A DNA stretch of 33,111 nucleotides, from the NCBI GenBank assembly GCA_964452285.1, contig CAYVKW010000008.1, forward strand, positions 1 through 33,111. The letters run 5' to 3'. Under the pieces are notes generated by a model. It did not search any database. It worked only from the letters and a program-made list of their open reading frames with translations, and was not told the origin of the DNA. The position numbers and the translations under genes are program-made. Positions 8,063 through 15,519 of the stretch are shown here, piece by piece (position 1 is the stretch's first letter; each line of letters opens with the position of its first letter). This DNA comes from JAUNST01 sp964452285 (GTDB lineage Bacteria; Patescibacteriota; Microgenomatia; UBA1400; PJMF01).

Positions 8063-8294
8063 AAACAAAAGCTAAAATTGTCATCGTCGCTAGCAGCGCT
8101 GGCAATAGCCAGCGCGCTTTTTTTTGTCCAGCTAGCTCGATCTCTTTTCGTTTCTTTCTCTCTTCACGCGCTAGCTTACGTTGCAATTTTTCCAATTCCA
8201 ACTCGGCAGTATTTTCCGCTACTTCTTCAGCCAATTCTTCTTTAGCAGTCATGTCAGCTTCCGCTGTTACCACCCTACTCCGCCTTTTTGTCAT
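8043..8294 (-). CDS. Small coiled-coil, tail-anchored membrane protein
   Basis: The protein has about 83 aa. An N-terminal basic patch (MTKRRSRVV) is followed by a charged helix (about 15-60, EELAEEVAENTAELELEKLQ, then RKLAREERKKRKE) predicted to form a coiled coil. One C-terminal transmembrane helix follows (ARWLLPALLATMTILAFVFSNL). The ATG at 8294 overlaps the end of the upstream gene by 20 nt; a second ATG with GGAAG in front, 42 nt further in, is an alternative. The overlap suggests co-expression with the LytR_C-domain protein. No family is recognised. It contains, in antisense, the terminator of the HAD gene. Confidence 0.6.
   Translation of the reverse strand: MTKRRSRVVTAEADMTAKEELAEEVAENTAELELEKLQRKLAREERKKRKEIELAGQKKARWLLPALLATMTILAFVFSNLKF
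8096..8125 (+). terminator. Intrinsic terminator of the HAD gene
   Basis: An 8-bp perfect stem, GCGCTGGC/GCCAGCGC, with an AATA tetraloop is followed by GC and eight T residues. It lies 33 nt past the HAD stop and inside the coding region of the opposing small gene. Confidence 0.85.
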
Positions 8295-10590
8295 TAAGCA
8301 CAATTACCGCGTCGTAAGTACCTTTTGGATCTTCAGTCTGGTAATCCTCATCATAAATTAAGGTTTTTTTACTCGCTGTTTCCAAAGCTTTAATCAAAGC
8401 CGAATTTTTGTCTGCCATTAAGACAAAAACGCCGCTTTCATCATATTTACCTTTGCTATTACCAGTAGTCACTTTAGTGAAACCTTCTGCCTCTAAAGCT
8501 GTTTTTGTGCCTCCAGCATAGCCACTTACTCCCGTGGCATTCACCACTAAAACTTTATAATCAGCTGGATTTAACTCCGCTTCTTCTGCCACTTCTTCTG
8601 CTTTATCAGTTTTACTATCTGCGTCAGCACTTGCTTCTCCAGCGCCGCTTGCTTCCGGCACCAAAGGTTCCGGCGTTGGGACTGGCGTGGCTAAAGCCGT
8701 CGGCTCTGGAGTGGGCAAATTTTCAGCATTAAAGAAATCTTTGCCAGTTAATTTGAGAATCGCCAAACCAATGCCAATTCCCAAGGCAATCGTAATCACG
8801 AAAATTAATAAAAATAAAAATAATTTCTTAAAAAATTTGCTCATGCTCCCTTTCTTTTTGCCTTTTTTTTCTTTGGCAATCATTGGTACTACTTCCGCTT
8901 TCTCCTCTTTTTTTTCTTCTTTCACCGACGATGTTGCCCCAACCTCTTCTTTTCTTTCCACTTTTAAGTCATCAGACACTGACTTAGATTCTTTTTCATC
9001 TGTGACTTTGGGTTTAAAGAAACTTAAATCTATTGCTTCGTCTTCGTTCTCTTCAGTTGTTTTTTTGTCTTCAGACATTGCTCCACTCAAGGTTTGCTTT
9101 TGGTTCACCGCAATCTTATCTTCTTCTCTTTCTTCTTTATTTTCCAAAGATCGACCAGTACTATTATAACCCAGGTTATCTATTTTTTGATTTTGGTTTT
9201 CATCTTGAGTTGCTTCTGCCAGTTTGGGCAGAGCCTTTGTCACCGTTGTCATACTGGTTTCAGCTGGCGATTTTTCTTCCTCTTTTGTCGCCAGTTCTTT
9301 TTCCGGCTCGTCTTGAAAAATCGCCAAAAAATCATCTTCACTAATTTTCTCTTCTGTCATGGTTTTAGTAGTTAAATCAGCGGCTTTATCTTCCTTACTA
9401 TCAGCTTCTACTGAAATATCAGTACCAACTGACGCTATATTCACAGGAGCTGCCGCTGCCGTTCCCAATGTCGCCGCCGTTACCATTGCATCTGCGGCTG
9501 GAGCAACTGAAAAGTCATCCGCCATCACAATGTCTTCCAAATCCACTTTCTCTAAATCTTCAGCATCCATTTCTATAGTCGCGTCCACATTTGCTTCTGG
9601 TTTTATTTCCTCTTTTATCTCCTCTTTTTCTTCGCTTTCTTCATCTATCGAGTCAATTTCCTGGTTTGACATCGTTTCTTCCATCGCTTCCACTTGCAAA
9701 CTGTCTAATTCCGGCGGTTTTATTTCAGTCTCCGCCATTGTCGTTATTTCGTCCACTAGAGTATCAAAACGTGGCACTACAAATTCTGGCAAAGATAAAG
9801 TTCTGCCTGCGATTTCCACAATTTGTTTCGTATAAGCCGGCATTTGCGTCTCATCACCTTGATCCTCCACTAATTGTTGTACTGGTAGCACTTTCACCAA
9901 AATTTTCTTCAAGTTCTCTTCCACTAGACCGCTAGTCAGCAAATACACCGTTTGCAAATTGGGATCAGCACCTTTAAGCGTTTTTACTGTTTCACCCAAT
10001 TTTTCAATATCCGTCAAAACAGCATTTTCCACCTGGTTGATGCCTACAAAATGTTCCGCCAAATACAATCTTTCTCCCACTTGAGCGATGGTAATTGACG
10101 GCTCTAGTGTCACGGCTGCTTTGAGAGTCCAACTCAAAGGCACAATTTCTTCCACCTTTACGGCGTGATCGCCAATAGCCAATTTCAGTGTGGCCGCTAG
10201 TTCTTTTTCGAACGCGGACAATTGAACCTTAGAAGTCTTACCTCTTTGTAGCAAGATGCTTGTCCGCGTCTCATGAGAAAAAGTAGATACATCAATTTTC
10301 GGTAATAATTCATCTCGCAGATATTCCGCAATTTCCATATCTTGAGTTTTTGGTACCGATACAATCGTATCTGTGAATAGAAAGTCTGGCAAAACCACGG
10401 TGTATTTACCGCTTTCAATCCTCTCAAACAACTTTTTTAAATTATCGAAAATAAAATTATCATCATCCATAAACTGACCATTGATCTGATGGAAAGCTTG
10501 AACAAAAAAATAATTTGGCTTGGGCGTTTCTTGCAAAATCGCCGTAAAAGCCATCTCGGGAAAAATATAAAGTAATTTTTTTTCTGACAT
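8275..10590 (-). CDS. Large acidic membrane protein with C-terminal LytR_C domain
   Basis: The protein has about 771 aa. Residues 1-285 form a globular domain (LLYIFPEMAFTAILQET... IVEIAGRTLSLPEF) that loosely recalls the degenerate actin-like fold of PilM/GspL proteins; that comparison is inference. Residues about 285-590 are a long, very acidic, low-complexity linker. A basic stretch (KEKKGKKKGSMSKFFKKLF) leads into one transmembrane helix (LFLFLLIFVITIALGIGIGL), then a Pro/Thr/Glu linker. A LytR_C domain (PF13399) follows, starting YKVLVVNATGVSGYAGGTK. LytR_C domains are extracytoplasmic, so the N-terminal part should be cytoplasmic. The start at ATG 10590 has AAAGGA eight bases upstream; ATG 10599 is the alternative. 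Its role is unknown, possibly linking a cytoplasmic assembly to the envelope. Confidence 0.7.
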   Translation of the reverse strand: MSEKKLLYIFPEMAFTAILQETPKPNYFFVQAFHQINGQFMDDDNFIFDNLKKLFERIESGKYTVVLPDFLFTDTIVSVPKTQDMEIAEYLRDELLPKIDVSTFSHETRTSILLQRGKTSKVQLSAFEKELAATLKLAIGDHAVKVEEIVPLSWTLKAAVTLEPSITIAQVGERLYLAEHFVGINQVENAVLTDIEKLGETVKTLKGADPNLQTVYLLTSGLVEENLKKILVKVLPVQQLVEDQGDETQMPAYTKQIVEIAGRTLSLPEFVVPRFDTLVDEITTMAETEIKPPELDSLQVEAMEETMSNQEIDSIDEESEEKEEIKEEIKPEANVDATIEMDAEDLEKVDLEDIVMADDFSVAPAADAMVTAATLGTAAAAPVNIASVGTDISVEADSKEDKAADLTTKTMTEEKISEDDFLAIFQDEPEKELATKEEEKSPAETSMTTVTKALPKLAEATQDENQNQKIDNLGYNSTGRSLENKEEREEDKIAVNQKQTLSGAMSEDKKTTEENEDEAIDLSFFKPKVTDEKESKSVSDDLKVERKEEVGATSSVKEEKKEEKAEVVPMIAKEKKGKKKGSMSKFFKKLFLFLLIFVITIALGIGIGLAILKLTGKDFFNAENLPTPEPTALATPVPTPEPLVPEASGAGEASADADSKTDKAEEVAEEAELNPADYKVLVVNATGVSGYAGGTKTALEAEGFTKVTTGNSKGKYDESGVFVLMADKNSALIKALETASKKTLIYDEDYQTEDPKGTYDAVIVLNDKKAE

Positions 10591-10624
10591 ACTGGACATC
10601 CTTTATCTAACTAATCGCTCATCC

Positions 10625-10635
10625 ATTATATTATA
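10625..10635 (-). promoter_or_regulatory. Promoter of the LytR_C-domain gene
   Basis: Two overlapping TATAAT boxes (TATAATATAAT on the minus strand) lie 35-45 nt upstream of the start. The transcript would carry a short leader with AAAGGA. Confidence 0.5.
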
Positions 10636-10733
10636 AAAATAATGCCAACGCAATATGCAAGCTTCTCTTTTATCACATTTACTAGAAATCATCTTTTTTC
10701 ACCAAAAAGCCACTGCCATTCCTCTTTAGTTTA

Positions 10734-10742
10734 TGCTATAAT
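10734..10742 (+). promoter_or_regulatory. tRNA-Phe promoter, extended -10
   Basis: TG-C-TATAAT on the plus strand ends 13 nt before the mature 5' end of tRNA-Phe. Confidence 0.7.
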
Positions 10743-10755
10743 AACCATTATCAGT

Positions 10756-10828
10756 GGTAAGCTAGTCAAGTTGGTCACGACACATGTCTGAAAAACATGC
10801 TATTCAGGTTCGATTCCTGAGCTTACCA
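10756..10828 (+). tRNA. tRNA-Phe (GAA)
   Basis: The cloverleaf is readable by eye. The acceptor is GGTAAGC/GCTTACC with discriminator A. The D arm contains AGTTGGTCAC. The anticodon stem is CATGT/ACATG around the loop CTGAAAA, giving anticodon GAA. The T arm is TCAGG-TTCGATT-CCTGA. CCA is not encoded. A T-run follows directly (10830-10835) and probably ends transcription, six bases before the tail of elp3 on the other strand. Confidence 0.95.
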
Positions 10829-10833
10829 CTTTT

Positions 10834-12738
10834 TTATGCTTGTTTTTGCTCGTCCACTGCTCGTAAATCAATTTCTTGATAGAGTCCGTTTGTATGAAAA
10901 CCCAATTTATTTTGGTAATATTCACGCGTACCCACAGCTGAAATGACTTTGAGTGTGTCGTAGCCAGCATCGCGGGCGATTTCTTTCGCTCTTCGCACCA
11001 GTCTTTGTCCAAAACCCACGTGCTGATAATTACCTTGTGCCTGCCAAGCAGCCACCACACCGTAGACATGCACTTCTCGAATCATAGCTGCTTTACCCAA
11101 GCCCTCTGGTAATTGTAGCTCATTTTCCAGCTCCTCCGGGATTTTTGGCAAAGACAAACGCAAAAACCCAATAATTCTTTTTTCCTTATTTATATATTGC
11201 AAGAAAAATTCCACGCTGACTTTAGTCTTATAAACTACTTCTTTCAAGTGAAAATCATCTAAATTCAATTTATCGTGTCGAACTTCGCGATAGCGAATTT
11301 CTTGGATTTTTCCGCCCATTTTTTCACAATTTCTTTCCACCATCTGCCGAAAATTAGTTTTTTTATTTCCGACCACGATATCATTAGAAGAAATATCGCG
11401 AATCATTCGTGTTACTCTCACATATTCAGGCGTTGCTAATAAATAAGAGGTTAACACTTCTAATAAAGTTTTCTCAGTATAAGGTTTCCACTTCTTCTCT
11501 TTGTAGTAGTTCATTAATTCTGCGCTTTTAATCAAAGAACAAGGATAAATTTTTACTTCATCAGGCAAAAAATGTGTATCTGTGACAAATTCTTGATAAT
11601 CGACTTGATCCATTTCCGGAGTACTACCATATAAATTTGCCATAAAATGACAATGGATCTTAAAGCCGAACAAACGCAATAAATTCATTGCGCGCGCATT
11701 CTGCGCGCGCGTCACGCCTCGATGGTTCATGGCTAGCACTTCATCATTGACGCTCTGTATGCCTATCTGCACTTTCGTACAACCTAGATGTCTCAAATCA
11801 AGAAGTGATTGAATGGTAATTACATCCGGTCTTGTCTCGATCACTAAACCAACATTACGAAAAACTCCACTTTGATTCAATTCCTGCGCTCGCTCCAAAC
11901 GTGTCCAGGTTGCTTTTTGTCTCCGTGACCACAACCGCTCGCGCACATTATCGACATAACACTTTTTTACCAATTCGTTATAAGAAAGTTCCCCCGTGTC
12001 AAGCTTTTCTTGCCATTTAGTCCATGATTTCTCATTTTTCTTTGCATTATCAGTCAGAGACAAAATCCGTTTTTTTTTCAATTTTTCATTCACCTCTTCG
12101 TAAAATTTTCTCACCGTTTGCACTTCACGATCTGATTTTCCAAACCGATTTAACGCATCAAACATCCGCGTCACAAACCAAATCCGATAAGATAGAGGAT
12201 AATTATCCCAAGTACCACCCAAAATAATCAGTTCCACTTTATTGAGCGCATGACCCATTTGCGCCAAGTTCTGCAATCTCGAAGTCACTTGCAAAAATGG
12301 GTCAAAATAGTTTTTTTCTGCCCGCTGCGCTCCTGGTTCGTTCGCCAAATAACTTTTTGGCATCCTCGCCTCACTCGGACAAAAAATACATTTTCCTGGA
12401 CACGGCCAGGGTTTAGTCAGCACCGTCACCGTTGCCACTCCCGACTGCGTTCGCACCGGTTTCACTTGTAAAAAATCACGGACCTTTTTATCATCTTCAG
12501 GTGGTAATTTCAATCCTCCTACCAGAGGCACGCCATGTTTTTCGTATTCTGCTAATACTTCTGACTTGAGATAGAATGGCTGTTTCGCTCCTTTTCGGCG
12601 CAAATATTTTCTTTGCCAGCGCAAAAAATCCATATCTGTTAATTCTTTTCTATCTCTAACCACGTGCACAATTAAGTCCATCAATAGACTTTGCAAGTTT
12701 TTTGGTGTTCCTTTTTCATAGTCTGGCACTTCAATCAT
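10834..12738 (-). CDS. elp3: Elp3-type tRNA uridine(34) radical SAM/acetyltransferase
   Basis: The 634-aa protein has the full Elp3 layout. An N-terminal tRNA-binding region precedes a radical SAM domain with the cluster motif CPGKCIFC (Cys113, Cys117, Cys120) followed by PSEARMPKSYL. The region PDVITIQSLLDLRHLG...VQIGIQSVNDEVL follows. A C-terminal GNAT domain (about 490-634) contains NYQHVGFGQRLVRRAKEIA and VISAVGTREYYQNKLGF. Elp3 uses SAM and acetyl-CoA to start cm5U formation at the wobble uridine of tRNAs. It is universal in eukaryotes and most archaea but found in only some bacteria. The ATG at 12738 is seven bases after TATAAT, so the mRNA is near-leaderless. It is monocistronic and convergent with tRNA-Phe. 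Confidence 0.93.
   Translation of the reverse strand: MIEVPDYEKGTPKNLQSLLMDLIVHVVRDRKELTDMDFLRWQRKYLRRKGAKQPFYLKSEVLAEYEKHGVPLVGGLKLPPEDDKKVRDFLQVKPVRTQSGVATVTVLTKPWPCPGKCIFCPSEARMPKSYLANEPGAQRAEKNYFDPFLQVTSRLQNLAQMGHALNKVELIILGGTWDNYPLSYRIWFVTRMFDALNRFGKSDREVQTVRKFYEEVNEKLKKKRILSLTDNAKKNEKSWTKWQEKLDTGELSYNELVKKCYVDNVRERLWSRRQKATWTRLERAQELNQSGVFRNVGLVIETRPDVITIQSLLDLRHLGCTKVQIGIQSVNDEVLAMNHRGVTRAQNARAMNLLRLFGFKIHCHFMANLYGSTPEMDQVDYQEFVTDTHFLPDEVKIYPCSLIKSAELMNYYKEKKWKPYTEKTLLEVLTSYLLATPEYVRVTRMIRDISSNDIVVGNKKTNFRQMVERNCEKMGGKIQEIRYREVRHDKLNLDDFHLKEVVYKTKVSVEFFLQYINKEKRIIGFLRLSLPKIPEELENELQLPEGLGKAAMIREVHVYGVVAAWQAQGNYQHVGFGQRLVRRAKEIARDAGYDTLKVISAVGTREYYQNKLGFHTNGLYQEIDLRAVDEQKQA
11690..11710. 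repeat. GC-rich hairpin inside elp3
   Basis: Arms GCGCGCGCA and TGCGCGCGC are perfectly complementary around a TTC loop, in the codons for RAQNARA of the radical SAM domain. Confidence 0.75.
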
Positions 12739-12745
12739 AAAGCGT

Positions 12746-12751
12746 ATTATA
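12746..12751 (-). promoter_or_regulatory. elp3 -10 box (near-leaderless)
   Basis: TATAAT on the minus strand lies seven bases before the elp3 ATG, with no room for a Shine-Dalgarno sequence. The 118-nt gap back to 12856 holds nothing else that I can support. Confidence 0.6.
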
Positions 12752-12856
12752 ACCGATATTTCAAGAAATAATTATTGTTTTTAGATTAGGCTTCTCTTTT
12801 ACTACTTTTATTTCCAACAATAATTTACAGATGTTTCTATTTAACAATGTGTTTTG

Positions 12857-13834
12857 TTAATTCTTAACGCAGCGCAACGCAAATCCATAAAACTTACTGA
12901 TAGAATATTGTGGATAGATATAACTATTATTGATAAAAACAGCATAAGCATCTGCTGCACTAAGCTGGGACGATGACCAATAATGAGTATATCCACCTTG
13001 GCCATCTAGCGCCCCAGATGCACCACAGTAGCCAGTATAAATCGCAAGGAAATTCCCTCCAGGTCTCCAAAAAGTAAAACTATTACCAGAACTCTGACCA
13101 TTGGCTCCTGTACCACCAATCGCTTTATCCAAAGCAGCTTGTTCTCCCGTTGGTCCACCTGTTGGTACATGCCAGCCATTAGGACACAATCCTTGTACAT
13201 TTTGCATTGGTCCAGAATAAGTAGCATTGTAATAGGCAGTAGAATTTTGCATTGCTGCTTGCCAATTATAGAGATAAGTGGCGTATCCAGGATCGTTGCG
13301 ACAATCACCATAAGTACCAGTTCCAAATCTATTTGTTAGTGTTGCTGAGCCATTACCACCAAAAGCCGTTCGCGACAAACAAGCATCAGCTGTTCCACCG
13401 TAACGAAGATCATTAACCATCCAACACTTCCCATCAGCAAATTTGCGTACTTCATAGGTTTTGCCATCACGAAGATCTCTCAATTCTGTTTTAGAGCTTG
13501 CATTCAATCCATTCGCATTCGAGTAGTTCATTGTTCCAGTAGCTGGCGTCACCCAATTACCACATTGATCAAAACATTGCATATCAGTAGCTGGATTACA
13601 ATCAGTAAAAGGCTCTATCGCCATAAATTTATTGGTAGTAGTAATTTTTACTAATTTAATCCCATTAATTACTACCACTGTTCCAAGCGGCATTTCGTCT
13701 ACTGTGATTCCAGCTGCTGCATGGACAGGATTTATAGATTGGAAAAGAAGAAAAGGAAATAAAAAAGAAAAAAATAAAAGAGGAGAGAGGAAACATGAAA
13801 AACTAGCACACCATTGAGAAAAAACGTGAACCAA
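12857..13834 (-). CDS. FISUMP-domain secreted protein (full-length paralogue)
   Basis: A full FISUMP-type protein of 325 aa counting from TTG 13834. A hydrophobic signal segment (about 12-32) ends at NPVHAAAG. The mature domain contains DLRDGKTYEVRKFADGKCWM, GLCPNGWHVPTGGPTGEQAA, YWSSSQLSAADAYAVFIN and the terminal YGFALRCVKN, all typical of TIGR02145/PF09603. Several cysteines may form disulfides outside the cell. It is highly similar, DNA included, to the partial gene at the left edge, so the pair is a duplication. The TTG start has no Shine-Dalgarno sequence and the frame stays open upstream to a TAA at the CA tract, so the true start is doubtful. Pilus genes lie about 0.9 kb away. Confidence 0.85.
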   Translation of the reverse strand: MVHVFSQWCASFSCFLSPLLFFSFLFPFLLFQSINPVHAAAGITVDEMPLGTVVVINGIKLVKITTTNKFMAIEPFTDCNPATDMQCFDQCGNWVTPATGTMNYSNANGLNASSKTELRDLRDGKTYEVRKFADGKCWMVNDLRYGGTADACLSRTAFGGNGSATLTNRFGTGTYGDCRNDPGYATYLYNWQAAMQNSTAYYNATYSGPMQNVQGLCPNGWHVPTGGPTGEQAALDKAIGGTGANGQSSGNSFTFWRPGGNFLAIYTGYCGASGALDGQGGYTHYWSSSQLSAADAYAVFINNSYIYPQYSISKFYGFALRCVKN

Positions 13835-13896
13835 TTGTCTAATTAAACCAAAATTAATTTGCCACTCACACTCATTAGTCGTGCACCCATTTTCAC

Positions 13897-13992
13897 TTAA
13901 AAAAAGTTGTGTGTGTGTGTGTTACAACAATTTTGTTGGTTTGTCAAGAGATTTTGCTGATTCGTCAAGGAATATATGTGATTTAATTGCAT
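13897..13992 (-). CDS. Conserved leader ORF (31 aa) of the second FISUMP gene
   Basis: The ORF runs from ATG 13992 to TAA 13897-13899 and reads MQLNHIYSLTNQQNLLTNQQ then NCCNTHTHNFF. It matches the leader at 837-971. Two tandem 21-nt units (LTNQQN) differ only at synonymous third positions (ACG/ACA, AAT/AAC, CAG/CAA) over their first six codons. Removing one CA unit, or adding two, would fuse it to the FISUMP frame. Its Shine-Dalgarno sequence is weak (GGA only), unlike the first copy. Confidence 0.5.
   Translation of the reverse strand: MQLNHIYSLTNQQNLLTNQQNCCNTHTHNFF
13908..13922. repeat. (TG)n/(CA)n microsatellite, 7.5 units
   Basis: A 15-nt TG run at the same place as the 29-nt tract of the first FISUMP gene, with matching flanks (TTACAACAATTTTG on one side). 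The difference is exactly seven units. Confidence 0.9.
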
Positions 13993-14054
13993 TATTTTTT
14001 CCATTTTTTTATTATTAATCTTTATTAACACTATCACCCAAATTATACTTCACT

Positions 14055-14063
14055 ATTTTAGCA
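14055..14063 (-). promoter_or_regulatory. Predicted promoter of the second FISUMP gene
   Basis: TG-C-TAAAAT on the minus strand, in the same TTTATGCTAAAATA context as 1042-1050, lies 63 nt upstream of the leader ATG. A second TATAAT lies at 14042-14047. Confidence 0.55.
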
Positions 14064-14508
14064 TAAAAATTGAACAAATTGTCAGCTTTTACAAAAAGCT
14101 TAGACAGGAAAACATTGCTATTTATTTTTGATTAATAAAAACATAAAGACATAACTATGGACTAAAATCTTTACCAGATAAATTTAAAATAATATAGTTA
14201 GCCCCTCTCGTTTTTAGTTATATTTTTATTACATTTTACAACTTCTTCTATGGTGTCTCTTTTTTTAGGAACTCTGTCGTTTTTTATCACTTCCAATCAC
14301 CGTTTATCTTTTCCCATGATTTTTGCCCCTATTTTTTACCCTATTTTTGAAAATTAAATTTGACATATCCCTCTACAAAAAATCTAACATTTTTTTCACC
14401 TCCCATCATTGTAAAATTAACCAATCATATCTTACGCTTTTATATAAAAACAGATGAATTTTTTTGTTAAATTTCTTTTTTCTCGACAGCTATGTCATTA
14501 CAATTATT

Positions 14509-14536
14509 GTGCCGCCTAATCGATAATATGTAAGCC
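14509..14536 (+). other. Weak dif-like (XerC/XerD) candidate
   Basis: The 28-mer GTGCCGCCTAA-TCGATA-ATATGTAAGCC has the 11-6-11 layout of bacterial dif. It shares CGC-TAA in the XerC half and TATGTAA in the XerD half with known sites. The outer positions match poorly, so this is tentative. Confidence 0.25.
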
Positions 14537-14624
14537 AAAAATTTGAACTTTTTTTTCATTTTTGAGTTTATATTCTCGACTGCATTTCGAATCACTTCTA
14601 ACTTTACTTTCAGCCACGCAATTT

Positions 14625-14685
14625 TGAGTTATTAGGCAAGGCAGAAATTTTTCCAGCATTTTGCTCTCCGTCGCCTAATAACTCA
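14625..14685 (+). terminator. 13-bp inverted repeat followed by T-rich tract
   Basis: Arms TGAGTTATTAGGC (14625-14637) and GCCTAATAACTCA (14673-14685) are perfectly complementary around a 35-nt loop. TTTTTATTTATTTTT follows on the plus strand. The form is that of a plus-strand terminator, but no plus-strand gene precedes it. It also lies just past the pilD stop on the minus strand, where no T-run follows. Confidence 0.5.
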
Positions 14686-14708
14686 TTTTTATTTATTTTT
14701 ATCACTTA

Positions 14709-15518
14709 TTACATTCCTAGCCACTGCCAAAACATTTTTCCAATCATCAAAGCGAAAAAAAATCCCCCCGCTAAAAAAGGAATGAAAGCCAATTTGTCAT
14801 CTCCTTTACCAGTGATTTTTTTTCGCCCTAATTTTATTATTCCTACAATCGCTCCCAACCAAAAAGCCAACAAAATCATTGTTACGCTCATTTCAGGCGG
14901 CAACCACAAACTTAAAATCATCACCAACCATGCATCGCCGCTCCCCAAAGCTACTGGCACTCGCCATATCTGTCTTGCCGCCCAATCTATCGCCAAAAAA
15001 CAACTTCCCCATAGTCCAGCCATCATTATCCTCTGGCCACCTTGCCAGAACGTCAAGTCTCCACCCATCAATAATCCAATCAGCCAAACGCCAGTAATTC
15101 CAGCCAAAATCAATAACCAATTATTAGTGATATAGCGCTTTTTTTGGTCAATCAGAGCTACATAAATTAAACTTTCTCCAAAAAGAAATAAGCAAGCCAA
15201 ACTCCACCACGACCAACCTTGCCATAAATACAAGCCCGCTAAATACAAAAAAAATAATCCACCCCAAACTTCCCACCAAAAATAAAATCGCGGGATTTTT
15301 TTTCCGCATTGGGCACATTTTCCCTGCAAAAATAGATACGCCCACACAGGTATATTTTCATACCAAGGAATCTTCTTCCCACAAGCACCGCAAAAACTCG
15401 GTTTTTTAATCCAATCAAGCTTCTTCGGTATCCGATAATACAAAACGCCAAAAAAACTGCTCAAACACGCTCCGAGCATAAAAACAAAAAAAGCAAATAA
15501 AATCCAATAAATCCACAC
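14709..15518 (-). CDS. pilD: Type IV prepilin peptidase (A24)
   Basis: The 269-aa polytopic membrane protein combines the N-terminal methyltransferase-type segment (CLSSFFGVLYYRIPKK) and the A24 aspartic peptidase core. The two Cys pairs of the zinc-binding loop are intact (Cys43/Cys46 in CGAC, Cys68/Cys71 in CAQC). The catalytic aspartates are Asp124 in ALIDQKKRYI and Asp195 in GSGDAWL. It cleaves and may N-methylate prepilins at the inner membrane. It is the last gene of pilB-pilT-pilC-pilD; only one base separates it from the pilC stop. No pilin gene is present in the window, so its substrates lie elsewhere. Confidence 0.93.
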   Translation of the reverse strand: MWIYWILFAFFVFMLGACLSSFFGVLYYRIPKKLDWIKKPSFCGACGKKIPWYENIPVWAYLFLQGKCAQCGKKIPRFYFWWEVWGGLFFLYLAGLYLWQGWSWWSLACLFLFGESLIYVALIDQKKRYITNNWLLILAGITGVWLIGLLMGGDLTFWQGGQRIMMAGLWGSCFLAIDWAARQIWRVPVALGSGDAWLVMILSLWLPPEMSVTMILLAFWLGAIVGIIKLGRKKITGKGDDKLAFIPFLAGGFFFALMIGKMFWQWLGM

Positions 15519-15519
15519 T

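Larger units (their letters stand above)
14064..14708. other. Gene-free AT-rich region
   Basis: About 645 bp in which I see no coding frame of conviction. It contains a small hairpin at 14084-14100 (AGCTTTT/AAAAGCT), a dif-like 28-mer at 14509-14536, and a 13-bp inverted repeat at 14625-14685. The string GCCTAAT occurs at 14514-14520, at 14673-14679 and inverted in the left arm at 14631-14637. A plus-strand small RNA ending at the inverted repeat is possible but unproven. Confidence 0.5.

Noticed and set aside
8687..9835. Plus-strand ORFs of 158-160 aa opposite the LytR_C-domain gene
   Set aside because: They are Ser-rich mirror images of the acidic Glu/Asp/Lys linker; such shadows are expected opposite low-complexity acidic coding DNA.
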